Below are positions 40,121 to 50,048 of a stretch of DNA of 64,000 nucleotides, piece after piece. The DNA lies in assembly GCA_047967505.1 (NCBI GenBank), contig CM106538.1, one strand, 5' to 3'. The translations under genes were made by a program, and so were the position numbers. The notes beneath the pieces were generated by a model that searched no databases, had not been told where the DNA came from, and saw only the letters and a program-made list of their open reading frames with translations. Position 1 is the first letter of the stretch. Every line of letters begins with the position of its first letter. Source of the stretch: Dipteris shenzhenensis. Its lineage: Eukaryota; Polypodiophyta; Polypodiopsida; Gleicheniales.

Positions 40121-43100
40121 ATGGCCCAGCCCGCAAGACTGTGAATCCCACCATTCGGCGAAAGCGAAAAGTTTGACGGCTCCAACTATCCACTCTAGAA
40201 GTTCAAGATGAAGACCATCCTAAGCGCATACGAGCTTTGGGACACTGCTACTAGGTGGACATGAGGCCGATTGCGAGACCGAATCCAGCCAATGCAGGAC
40301 AATACATAGTACCAATTGTGGATGAGATTCTCGCGTGGACAAGAAGAAATGCAGATGCACTGTGTTCTATTGTCTGCAGTGATTCCATCATGGCATTAAT
40401 TCAACATGTCACCACAGTGGAGGAGGCATGGACGGTCTTGAAAAATCAGTACGAGACCACGAATCAGATGCGAATTTAGAATCTGGCGACTCAACTCGCA
40501 AACGAGAAGTTATCTAAGTCTAAAGCGATAGAGAAGTTCATCACCAAGGTGAAGAATCTGCTCGATCAGATGACTGCGATTGGCATCACCATCACCAGCG
40601 AGAATCTAGCACGAAGGTGCATACGGATTCTCCCACCAAAGGACGACGGCCTTGTTATGGCACTGAATATGCAGAACAAAAATCCACCCAACTTTGAGGA
40701 TTTTAGCGCGATGCTTCTGGAGAAGATTCGGCTTTTTGGACCGGATCAAAGAAAGGTAAGGGTAAGGACTCTGGTAACCCATCTTCTTCTGATGATAAAA
40801 AGAGAAAGACGAAGATCAAGTGCTTCTATCGCAACAAGGCTGGGCACAAGCAGAATGAGTGCCGAAAGAAGATTGCAGATGAGAACGGAGTAAAGAAAGA
40901 GTCCAGCAACAGCATCATGCAGGCAGTACCTGTAGAGCTGAATTGAGGAGATTTGCATGGAGGCAGTTCATGTACCTACAAATGAATCGTGGATCATTGA
41001 TAGTGGTGCATTGTGCCACATGACCAGTCGGAAGGATTGGTATACCTCTCTATAGGTAGTAGGGAATGACATCCTGGTAGCAGTCGACAATGATGCAAAA
41101 TGTCCAGCAAAAGGAAAAGGTACGATTGCTCTCAAGTCAGATGGAGTTGTAAAATAGTTATCCGATGTTCTTTATGTGCCAGATATCAAGAGGAACTTGT
41201 CAATTTCCATGATCATGGATCAGGGCCTCAAAGTTCAATTCGATAAGAATGGTGCACAAATTTTGGATCTTCAAGGGAAGGTCATTGGTAAAGGTACATG
41301 GCGCAACAACATTTACGAACTCTCAGCTTTCAATGCTCGACCGGATGTGAAGAACACTAAGGGTAAGGACTCTGGTAACCCATCTTCTGATGATGATAAA
41401 AAGAGAAAGAAGAAGATCAAGTGCTTCTATTGCAACAAGGCAGTGCACAAGCAGAACTTAGTGCCGAAAGAAGATTGCAGATGAGAAGAACGGAGTAAAG
41501 AAAAAGTCCAGCAATAGTGCACAGGCAGCACCAGTAGAGCTGTTCATAGCAATTGAGGAGATTTGCACGGACGTAGTTCATGTACCTATGGATGAGAACC
41601 TTGGATCATTGACAGTGGTGCATCATGCCACATGACCACTCGGAAGGATTGGTATACCTCTCTACAGCCGGTAGGGAATGACATCCTGGTAGCAGTCGGC
41701 AATGATGCAAAATGTCCAGCAAAAGGAAAAGGTACGATTGCTCTCAAGTCAGATGGAGTTATAAAACAGTTGTTCGATGTTCTTTATGTGCCAGATATCA
41801 AGAGGAACTTGTCCATTTCTGCGATCATGGATCGGGACCTCAAAGTTCAATTTGATAAGAATGGTGCACAGATCCTGGATCTTCAAGGAAAGGTCGTTGG
41901 GTACACGGTGCAACAAGATCTACAAACTCTCAGCTTTCAGTGCTCGAGCCGATGTGAAGAACACTAAGCTGTGGCATGAGAGGTTTGGTCATCTAAACCT
42001 TAGTTCTTTGAAGGAGATGCATAAAAGTGGAATGATTGCAGACCTACCAGAAATTTTAGATCTGCCCGATGTATGTGAAGCTTGCATGATGGGCAAGCAG
42101 CATCGGCATCCCTTTCCTAATTAGGCCAGCAGGGCAAAGGCTCCTCTAGAGCTCATTCACATGGACCTCTGCGGAAAGATGGAGATGGAAGTTTTGGATG
42201 GTTCCTACTACTTCATGATTCTGATTGACGACTACAGTTGAAGGATACGGATATACTTCCTGAAGACTAAAGACGAGGCTTTTAGTAGGTTCGAGGAATG
42301 GCATGTAATGGTCGAGAAAGAAATGGGGAGGAAGGTGAAGAAGTTGAGATTAAACAAAGGTGGAGAGTTCACATCAACTGAATTCGAAAGTTACTTCAAA
42401 AGTCACGAAATCAAGAGGCAGAAACCCCTGCCACATACATCATAGCAAAATGGAGTAGCAGAACGCAAGATGCGCATCATCTATGAAATGGGCCGGAGTA
42501 TGATGAAAGGGAAAGATTTGCCAAAGACTTTCTTGGCTGAAGCATGTAACACTGCAGTTTACATCCTAAAATCGTAGCTACACGAAGGCTGTGAACGGGA
42601 TGACTCCACTGCAAGCCTTTTCTGGTAAGAAAACTTCAGCTGCACATTTCAGAGTTTTTGGATGTGACTGTTTTGTGCATGTCCCTGATGCTACCAGGAC
42701 CAGATGGGAATCGAAGAGCCAGAAGTGTATTTTCTTGGGCTACAGTGAAGAGGTGAAGGGTTACCATCTCTATAACCCTATTACCAAGAAGGTAATTGTA
42801 AGTCGCAATGTGGTCTTCTCAGAACAGCCGCATCAATTGGAGGAGGATGCTTCCTTCCCAGACAACCAGGACCAGGATATCCATCCAGTACCGCCACCAA
42901 TAGCAGACCGAACTCCCCCAACGGTGCTCGGGAGGATTCAAGACAAAGAAGATGAAGAAGAGCCTACAGAACCACAACGGCAATGGCCATTCCTAAAGTG
43001 GGTAAAGCAGCTTTTGGATGGTAGAGAACCTCCAGCCATTGAAAAGGAACCATCCGAACACCAGCGGTCCAAGAGATTAGAGGAGCAAAGAAGGGCACAA

Positions 43101-43190
43101 GAACACTTGGTCAACTATGCTTTGTTGACAGAAGTGATCTATGCTAATGAACCCAAGTGTCTTGAAGAGGCACATGGCAATGATAGGTGG
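40121..43190 (+). pseudogene. Ty1/copia gag-protease-integrase with internal tandem duplication
   Basis: It starts with ATG at 40121 (MAQPARL, stop soon after). gag follows (VDEILAWTRRNADALCSI, TVEEAWTVLKNQYE, 40255-40760), then a zinc knuckle and retropepsin (IDSGALCHMTSRKDW) up to 41361. After that the same knuckle-protease block is repeated (41362-41968; knuckle CFYCNKAVHKQN, protease IDSGASCHMTTRKDW). Next come the pre-integrase region (LWHERFGHLNLSSLKEM), integrase (HMDLCGKME, LRLNKGGEF where Asn replaces the catalytic Asp, GVAERKMR) and the C-terminal stretch (KCIFLGYSEEVKGYHLY, 42591-43100). It is cut at the very start of reverse transcriptase (CLEEAHGNDRW, about 43190). Stops are frequent. 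Confidence 0.85.
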
Positions 43191-44290
43191 AATGGTTTTT
43201 ACAAAATGGAATTACTGAGGTTCTTCCACCATACGCAAGAGTGGTGGTACTCGCTCTCCAGTCAATTTGGCAATTGAAGACACTACACTAGGTCCTTCCC
43301 AAGATCATCTATTTTTCAGTCATCTTTGTGGGAAGAACATAAAAAAGAATCTCTACCACCTAGTAGACAACAATTAGTTTCAAGTCCACATACCCCAATG
43401 TACTTAAGATTTGATCGTTGATAACCTGAACCAAATCAATGTTAAGGTTTAGAGGTACCTTTAGCACTTCCTATACCTCATAGGAGATGAAGTTATGACT
43501 CCCTTCTGGATCCACAAGTGCCTCGATGCTTGTACTCAGGCCCTGTAATTGGACACTCAACCATGCCAGATCTACTATTAGTTCATCAGTTAAGCCTAGG
43601 TGTTCTACTTTTGCCTTGAGTTCCTTTTCTTTGTGTATAGCCTGGAGGGTCTGTAGAGTGAGTGGACCATGATATCTTTCAATTTACTACCATTAAGGTA
43701 GCCGTCGATCTCGGCTCTATCTAGGGTGGCTATTTGGCATGTGCCTTGTGGAGTAATCTCCACTACGCGGTAGGAAACCATGCCCCTATATTTAAGTTTG
43801 CGCTTGGTGTTGATGATGCTATAGAGGAGTGCTAGATCCTCCTCCTTGAGTTCCTTGTTCTTGAGGTTGCGATCGAACCATTTTTTACATCTTGCCTTCT
43901 CCACTCGAAGGCAATACATTGCGTGCAATCTTGTCTCATCTAGCCATTCAAGTTTGATTAAGCGCTTAACAATAGCATTTTTGATGAGCCTTTCCTTGAT
44001 TGTGATGCTACGAAGGCTAGTAACTACATACTCCATCAGCATAACTACCTCCACCTCAAAGGCTAAGCTAAATGGAGTATAGTTTGTTGCCACTTTGTAA
44101 GATGTTCGAAAGGCCCAAAGAGTTGCGATGAGCTTGTGCTCCCAGTCGGTATGACTGGCTTCAACTATACAAGTTATAATCGTGTTATAATCGTGCAGTA
44201 CGTTTTGTCTTTTGTTAGGCCATTTTCTTTGGGATGATATAGTGTAGATTTCTTGTGTATAATCATCAATTTGCTAGTCAGGAAAGCTCT
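43190..44290 (-). pseudogene. Ty3/gypsy integrase C-terminus followed by a retropepsin-like domain
   Basis: On the minus strand from 44290: the end of the integrase core (LMIIHKKSTLYHPKENGL, carrying the Glu), the chain to its C-terminal domain (43605-44093: TPFSLAFEVEVV, RVEKARCKKWFDRNLKNKEL, YRVVEITPQGTCQ, DGYLNGSKLK) and, after a frameshift, PLTLQTLQAIHKEKELKAKV. Then comes a retropepsin-like region (about 43560-43195): VQLQGLSTSIEALVD, GSHNFIS in place of DSGASHNFIS-type, then LFYVLPTKMTEK, MILGR and a downstream IDWRA stretch. Protease after integrase is unusual. The first active-site motif is damaged (VDPEGS). Confidence 0.65.
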
Positions 44291-44975
44291 CTCAGAACTA
44301 GATGCACATTTTGGCAAACATTGATGTCCCAGAGAGAATAGGGTACAACACCTAAACACGAAGGGTTGGGCCCAATGGCTCCCCTCAGAATGTTTAACAT
44401 GCTCAAACCCCACGAGGTGAGCAAGGGGACAGTAAGGGTCAAATCGGTTCTCCACTGGCTAATGTATGTGGGTGCCACTTCCGCTCACCATGAGTTCTCC
44501 TCCAATTGGGGAGCACGGTTCAGTAAGGTTACCTCCCCAATCGGCTCTACAAGTGCCATGAAGGATCCCCTTTAGGTCCGAAGCTCCCAACATCCAAAAT
44601 CCCAAAGGTTCTTACTAGGGCCAAGAGGAATACCCCCCAAGGAGGAGTGGAAGAGGAGGATGAAGAAAAGGAGGAACTATGACAGGTGCTTGCCCATTAC
44701 AAGGCCTACATGATGGAGGATCAGAAGATCTTATACCAACAGGCCAAGAGAACTCAAGAAGAAGGGTGCTTCCAAGGATATGATGGCCCAGCCAAGTTCA
44801 AGGAGGTAAACCTAGGCCAGAAGGGAAGACCCCCAACCAGTATTCATCACAGATGATCTCACCCCCAATGACGAGAATGCTTAAATAGCCATCCTTTGAG
44901 AGTACAAGGACTGCATGTCCTAGAAATACATAGATATGAAGGGTGTTCCTGCGTCCCTACCACATGAATCCCAAG
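44291..44975 (+). pseudogene. Ty3/gypsy linker between gag and reverse transcriptase
   Basis: Plus-strand counterpart of the minus-strand linker at 29230-30310. It has PLRMFNMLKPHEVSKGT, VLHWLMYVGATSAHHEF and SSNWGARFSKV, then, in another frame, an acidic coiled stretch (EEEDEEKEEL, VLAHYKAYMMEDQK). At about 44840-44970 come PVFITDDLTPNDENA and EYKDCMS, the phrase that normally stands just before gypsy reverse transcriptase. The element is cut there by the low-complexity block. Together with 43190-44290 it forms a head-to-head arrangement of two pieces of the same family. Confidence 0.6.
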
Positions 44976-44984
44976 TATGTGCTC

Positions 44985-45372
44985 ATAGCGTATGCTTATG
45001 CTTATATACTTATGCTTAAGCATATGCTTTCTCTCTTTTTCTCTTTTTCCCCTCTTTTTTCCTCTCTTTTCTTATTTTCCCCTCTTTTTTCCTTCTCTTT
45101 TCCCCTCTTCCTTCCTCTTCCTTCTCTTCTTTTCCCCTCTCTTGTTTCCTCTCTTTCATCCTCTTTTCTCTCTTTTCATAAGCATATGCATTTGCCTATG
45201 CTTATGCTTATGCTTATGCTCATATGCTTATGCTTATGCATCAGCATATGCTCATGTGCTTATGCTTATGCATGACCATATCCTCATATGCTCGTGCATA
45301 GCATCAACATATCCTCATATGCTCATGCATAAGCATAAGCATATGCTTTCTCTCTTTCTCTCTATTTTTGTC
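44985..45372. repeat. palindromic GCTTAT/ATAAGC arrays flanking a CT-rich tract
   Basis: Hexamers of the TATGCT/AGCATA type in both orientations (44990-45040 and 45175-45350) flank about 130 bp of C and T only. AGCATATGCTTTCTCTCTTT occurs on both sides (about 45018 and 45346). The frames across it are artefacts. Confidence 0.8.
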
Positions 45373-45379
45373 ACGCTAG

Positions 45380-45800
45380 TTTTTGCTACCTAGCCTTTCC
45401 TTCCATTGTCTTATTCCTCACTCAGCACTTATTTTGTTATCGTGGTTATGGAGAGGGGAGAGCGTGCTCATCGCTAGAAGAGAAAGAGGTCCTGTCTCCA
45501 CATCTATTGAGGATTTCTCCAACAATATCCTCACAAGAATCTTGCAAGCTAATCGTTTGCTGAAGATTAATAGCCTTCCTTGGAAAGAAGTATGGGACAA
45601 AGAGATGGAAGAGGATCTCTATTGCCTAGTGAACAACCATTAGTCTCAAGTCTACATACTAGTCAGTTTTGTAGAGAGAACATAAAAATGGATCTCTATT
45701 TCCTGGTGAACAACCATTAGTCTCAAGTCTACATACCCTAATGTGCTTAAGAGTTGATTGTTGATGGTGTGTACTAAAGCCACAGTAAGGTTTAGGAGTA
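45380..45800 (-). pseudogene. Ty3/gypsy retropepsin-region fragment with short tandem duplication
   Basis: On the minus strand the stretch VALVHTINNQLLSTLGYVD and then LRLMVV (about 45790-45700) matches VQVINDQILSTLGYVDLKL of the retropepsin-like region at 43330-43460. A segment of about 75 bp (GGATCTCTATT..GTGAACAACCATTAGTCTCAAGTCTACATAC) occurs twice, at about 45614-45652 and 45690-45732. The remaining part down to 45380 is open (about 60 codons) but not recognised. Confidence 0.5.
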
Positions 45801-46640
45801 TTTAGTAGCATTCAACCTTGCTGTTTGCATTTTGGCCTCTCTGCCATCCACCACGACCTCTTTGGCTCCCCCTGCCTCTAGAGTTACCACATCCTCCTCC
45901 ATAGGGCTGGTTTTCTTGAGTTTGCTACATATTCTGATTTCTACCATGGCCTCCAAATCGGCCTGCTCTACCTCTGCCTCTACCTCTTCTAGCATTTGAG
46001 TAGAAGATAGTTTCTTTTGAAGTTCCTCCTGAAGCAGATGCACCACCATTTCTCTGTTCTTCAGAAATTAGAAGAGCAAACAACTCCTCAAAATCAAAAA
46101 ATTTTTCACGGATGGCAATGGATGTTCGAAATTGTGCATAATCCTTTCCTAGACCATTCAAGGTTACAGAAACTAAATCATCATCTTCCACTGGCGACCC
46201 AATGGAAGCAAGTGCATCTGCAATTTTCTTCACCTTCATGTGGTAGTCATTGATGCTCATATTTTCTCTTTGCACATTGTGCAACTCCTACTTGAGCTGG
46301 ATTTTCCTGGCTTGCATATTTGTGCTATACATTTTTGCCAAAGTATCCCATGCCTCCTTTGGCATACTTGCATCCTGAATATGCATAATCATAGAATCTG
46401 AAATACTGATAGACAACTAGTACATAACTTTTCTGGCTCTCTCATGCCATCCTTTAAATGCCTGCATTTCCTGTTGATTAGGAACATTAGGAAGAACTAG
46501 TTCTTCTTCATTTCCTGTAATGAACTCCCAATAGCCTTTTCCCATAAGGAAATTCGTCATTCTAAAGTTCCATGCTTAGAAGTTGTTCTTGTCAAGCTTT
46601 TCAATGACAATCTGTGAAAGAGAATCAGACGCCATTACAA
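45800..46640 (-). pseudogene. Ty1/copia gag
   Basis: On the minus strand the frame starts MASDSLSQIVIEKLDKNNF at about 46635, then WNFRMTNFLMGKGYWEFI, MQAFKGWHERARK and KEAWDTLAKMY, the usual copia gag (UBN2-like) core. It ends 46284-45925 with SINDYHMKVKKIADAL, VSVTLNGLGKDYAQF and an Arg/Gly-rich tail (ARRGRGRGRAGRFGGHG). Three TAG codons interrupt it, two of them where Trp (MYW) and Gln (LKQEL) would be expected. The element is cut at about 45800, so zinc knuckle and pol are lost. It belongs with the LTR at 47163-47514. Confidence 0.85.
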
Positions 46641-47150
46641 AACACTGCAAAATATACTGTCACTGCAAAAAACATAGCTTCTGCCTCATAAGGGCAAATC
46701 TGCAAAACTGACGAAAGTGGTATTTGACCACACATTCACTTCCTAGTGACGATTTTGCATGAACAAGCAATAAGGATGATTCTGTAACTCCCAATATCTA
46801 TGCGCATAGGCATACGATGCAATTTCTACAACAACTTTTCACCGACCTATAGAGCAGTGGTCGCACAGCAAAAATAGGGCCTTTTTCTCAGTACCTGTGG
46901 AGAACTTCTGCCTCCAAAACGGGCCCTGAAATGGCCTCGAATCAAAAAAATAAAGTCACCCTGCAGCATATACTACCCTCTCATCACACCACGAAGGGCG
47001 TTTCAATATGAGACAATGCACTCTTGCACTTTCTGACTGTGCTACCTGTAGAGATTTGCTCCCAAACTCGAAAAAGGAAAGCAACACTGGTCCTCTTATT
47101 AGGACACCGTAAACTTGGTTTGCTTTCTTGAGCTCCTTACCACGAACCAG
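46641..47150 (-). other. copia untranslated leader
   Basis: About 510 bp lie between the primer site and the gag start on the minus strand. No long frame in the element's direction is seen, as expected for a leader. Confidence 0.6.
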
Positions 47151-47162
47151 GCTCTGATACCA
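47151..47162 (-). other. primer binding site (initiator Met tRNA)
   Basis: The minus strand reads TGGTATCAGAGC directly after the LTR end, the same site as at 40050-40061. Confidence 0.9.
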
Positions 47163-47514
47163 TGTGAAGATAGTGGGAGAGAAGGAAGGAATCTTACTTA
47201 CGGCTTTCTTACATACACAATGGTGGAATACACACAAAGATGGAGGCTGAAAACAGTTTTCCTCTTCTTAGTTGTGAAAGCCAAAAGAACTCTAGTATAA
47301 AGAAATAGAAGAACCCTATATGTGGGTCTCAAACCAAACTCAGCTAACTAAGGTGGCATACTAACTGAGCCACGAACTAGAGTACATAAGGATAGCTATC
47401 ATCCAACTATTATTCATGGGCGGTGTACCAACCGCATCTGCAGCTAACAAGTCGGTGACATAAATGCACAACGGTCACCCTGGCATATCACAAGTGGAGC
47501 TTAATATCTCAACA
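47163..47514 (-). repeat. 5' LTR of a copia element (352 bp)
   Basis: On the minus strand it starts TGTTGAGATATTAAG and ends CTATCTTCACA before the primer site. It is the same length as the LTR at 20954-21305 and about 93% identical by eye, with differences mostly transitions. It interrupts gypsy integrase sequence: integrase coding resumes at about 47520. Confidence 0.9.
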
Positions 47515-47519
47515 GAGAT

Positions 47520-49860
47520 CTCCTTCCTTGAGTTCCTTGTTCTTGAGGTTGTAGTCAAACCATTTTTTGCATCGTGCCTTCTCCACCTAGAGGCAATAGG
47601 CTACACGCAATCTTGTCTCATCTAGCTTCTCGAGATCAATTAAGCGCTCCACCAAGGCATTTTTGGTGAGCCTCTCCTTGGTTGTAATGCGAAGGCTGGG
47701 CACTACATACTCCATTGGCATAACTGCCTCCACCCCAAAGGCTAGGCTGAAGGGGGTGCAAATCGCCCCTTTGTAAGATGTTTAGTAGGCCCACAAGGCT
47801 GCGATGAGCTTGTGCTCCCAGTCAGTACGACTGGCTTCGATCGTGCAAGTTATAATCTTGCAGCATGTTTTGTTCGAGATCTCAGCCAGGCCATTTTCCC
47901 TGGGATAGTATGACGTCGACTTTGTATGTATAATCATGAATTCACTAGTCAGGATCGCTATAGTATCATTGAGGAAATGAGTTCCTCAATCATTGACGAA
48001 TTCTAAGGGACACCCAAACCATGTGATGACTTGCTCATTTAAAAACTTAGCAGTGGATCTTGCATCGGCTTTCCTTGTGGCTCTCCCTTCCACCCATTTG
48101 GTGAAATCATCTCCTAACAATCTGTGGGACTAAGATAATGTATCAAGCCCCTATTCCTCTAGCTATTGGGCTTATCGGTCCAATAAAATCTATGCCCCAT
48201 TTTTGAAAGGGCTGATCGGTCAATATTCCTGTCAAGGGCATCATGTCTTCTTTGTGTGGTATTTGCACGTGTTGGTAGGGGTCACATCGCTTGATAAATT
48301 TAGATGCATCTCCAAAGAGAGTCGGCAACCAAAGGCCAGCCTATAGCACTTTACGTGTAGTAACGTCAGTGATAAAATGATCGCCTGCTATCTCGGAGGG
48401 GCTTCTTCAAGCACATTGATGTATTCATGCTCGCACACACATTTGTGCATGATGCCATCCCTGCCCATGCGGTATAGCTGGCTTGCAACTACTTGATATG
48501 GTGCCGCATCCTTGATGAGTTTGCAGGCTGTTCCCTTCTTGAGGGCTTTGTCCATAGGCAAACCGTTGGCCAAGTAGTGGCCGATTTTGGCTACCCATTT
48601 AGGAATTATGTCAATGAGGAATAGAGGAGCATCGAGGAGATCATCTTTGAGACTCCCGTCGGAGCTTCTCCATTGGGGATTCTTGAGAGGTGGTCAGCTA
48701 GGACGTGGGTCTTTCCCTTACGCACTACGACTGTGAAGTCAAACTCCAGGAGGATTAGCATCCACCTTGTGATGCATCCCATCATGTAGGGCTTGTTAAC
48801 CAAATACAATAGTGCCATATGGTCCACAAAAGATGAATTTGTTGACTAACAAGTAATGCCTGAACTTTTTAATTGCATAGACCATGGCTAGGCCTTCCCT
48901 CTCTGTTGTCATGTAATTGACCTTGGCATCATTTAATTGCCAACTAGAAAAGTACACAGGGTAGTCCAGGTTATACTCCTTTGGTAGGGCTAACACACAT
49001 TTGATAGCAAAATTGGAGGCATCTATCTGAACATGGAATATTAGATTCTAGTCTGCAACCCATAATACCGATGTTGTGGCTAGAGCTAACTTGAGGGTTT
49101 CAAAGGATTTTTGACATTCCTCATTCCACTCAAAGGCTACTAATAGCTTGTACAATTGTCGAGCTATGTCTGCATAGAATAGAATGAACCTTCGATAGTA
49201 TCCCATGTGGCATATAAACCATTGCACGCCCTTGGCATCTGTGGGGGGTGGTAATTCTAGAATGAGCTTGATCTTGTTGTAGTCCGTGGAGATACCATTC
49301 TTGGATACTATGTGGCCGAGAATTATGTCGTGTTTGACCCAAAATTGGGACTTGAGGGGATTTAGGGATATACGGTACAACTAGCACCTTTCCAAGACCA
49401 ACTTCAGGTATCTCAAGTGATCATCCCATGTTGAGCTCACACACATGTCATCCAAGAATACTTCCCTTAGGTACTTCTTGAAGACAGTGATCATCAACCG
49501 TTGGAAGGTGGTGGGCACATTGGTAAGCCCAAATATCATTACTTTGGCTGCATACACACCCCACTCGGTTGCGAAGGCCGTTTTATGTTGATCTGCAGAG
49601 CAATGGACACCTAATTGTATCCAGAGAATCCATCTAGGAAGCTATAAGCTTCCTTTTCGGCTATTCTTTCTAGAACATGTTGCGTGAATGGCAAGGGGTA
49701 GTGGTCGCACCTGTTGGCGGCATTGACTTTTTTCATATCCATGCATACTCAAATATATCCATTCTTCCTTAGGACTATCACGATGGGTGATACCCGGTCT
49801 ATAGGCTCGATCTCATGGATGAAAAGTCTAGAGATGTTGTAAAAGAGGTATCTCTTATAC
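47520..49860 (-). pseudogene. Ty3/gypsy reverse transcriptase, RNase H and integrase
   Basis: On the minus strand: reverse transcriptase palm with FLDD in VFLDDMCVSS (about 49450), connection YRISLNPLKSQFWVKHDIILGHIVS and thumb (49048-49380), RNase H (DYPVYFSSWQLNDAKVNYMTTEREGLA, 48796-48996; RKGKTHVLADHLSR, 48606-48827), the integrase zinc region (48388-48573), the integrase core with WGIDFIGPI (48143-48328), VND.GTHFLND and PRENGLAE (about 47930-48000) carrying D, D, E, and the start of the C-terminal domain (KKWFDYNLKNKELKEGD) cut by the copia LTR. The N-terminal part of reverse transcriptase is missing. It is the same family as 43190-44290. Confidence 0.85.
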
Positions 49861-50048
49861 ATGACAATGAAGATGATGACAAAGAGGTAAGAACAATAGT
49901 ATACTAACAATGCAATTGAAAATGATGACTGGAGTCCCTAACCAAATGTAGTCGCATGAAATCTGCAAATGGACATCCCATCATGTCAATGGTTGCATGA
50001 GTCTCCCTTTCTTTTGCATGATGATCCTACATTAATGTATCTACGACG
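49861..50048. other. short spacer between two gypsy elements
   Basis: AT-rich (ATGATGACAAAGAGG, ATGACTGGAGTCCC) with no coding signal or clear LTR. Confidence 0.35.
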
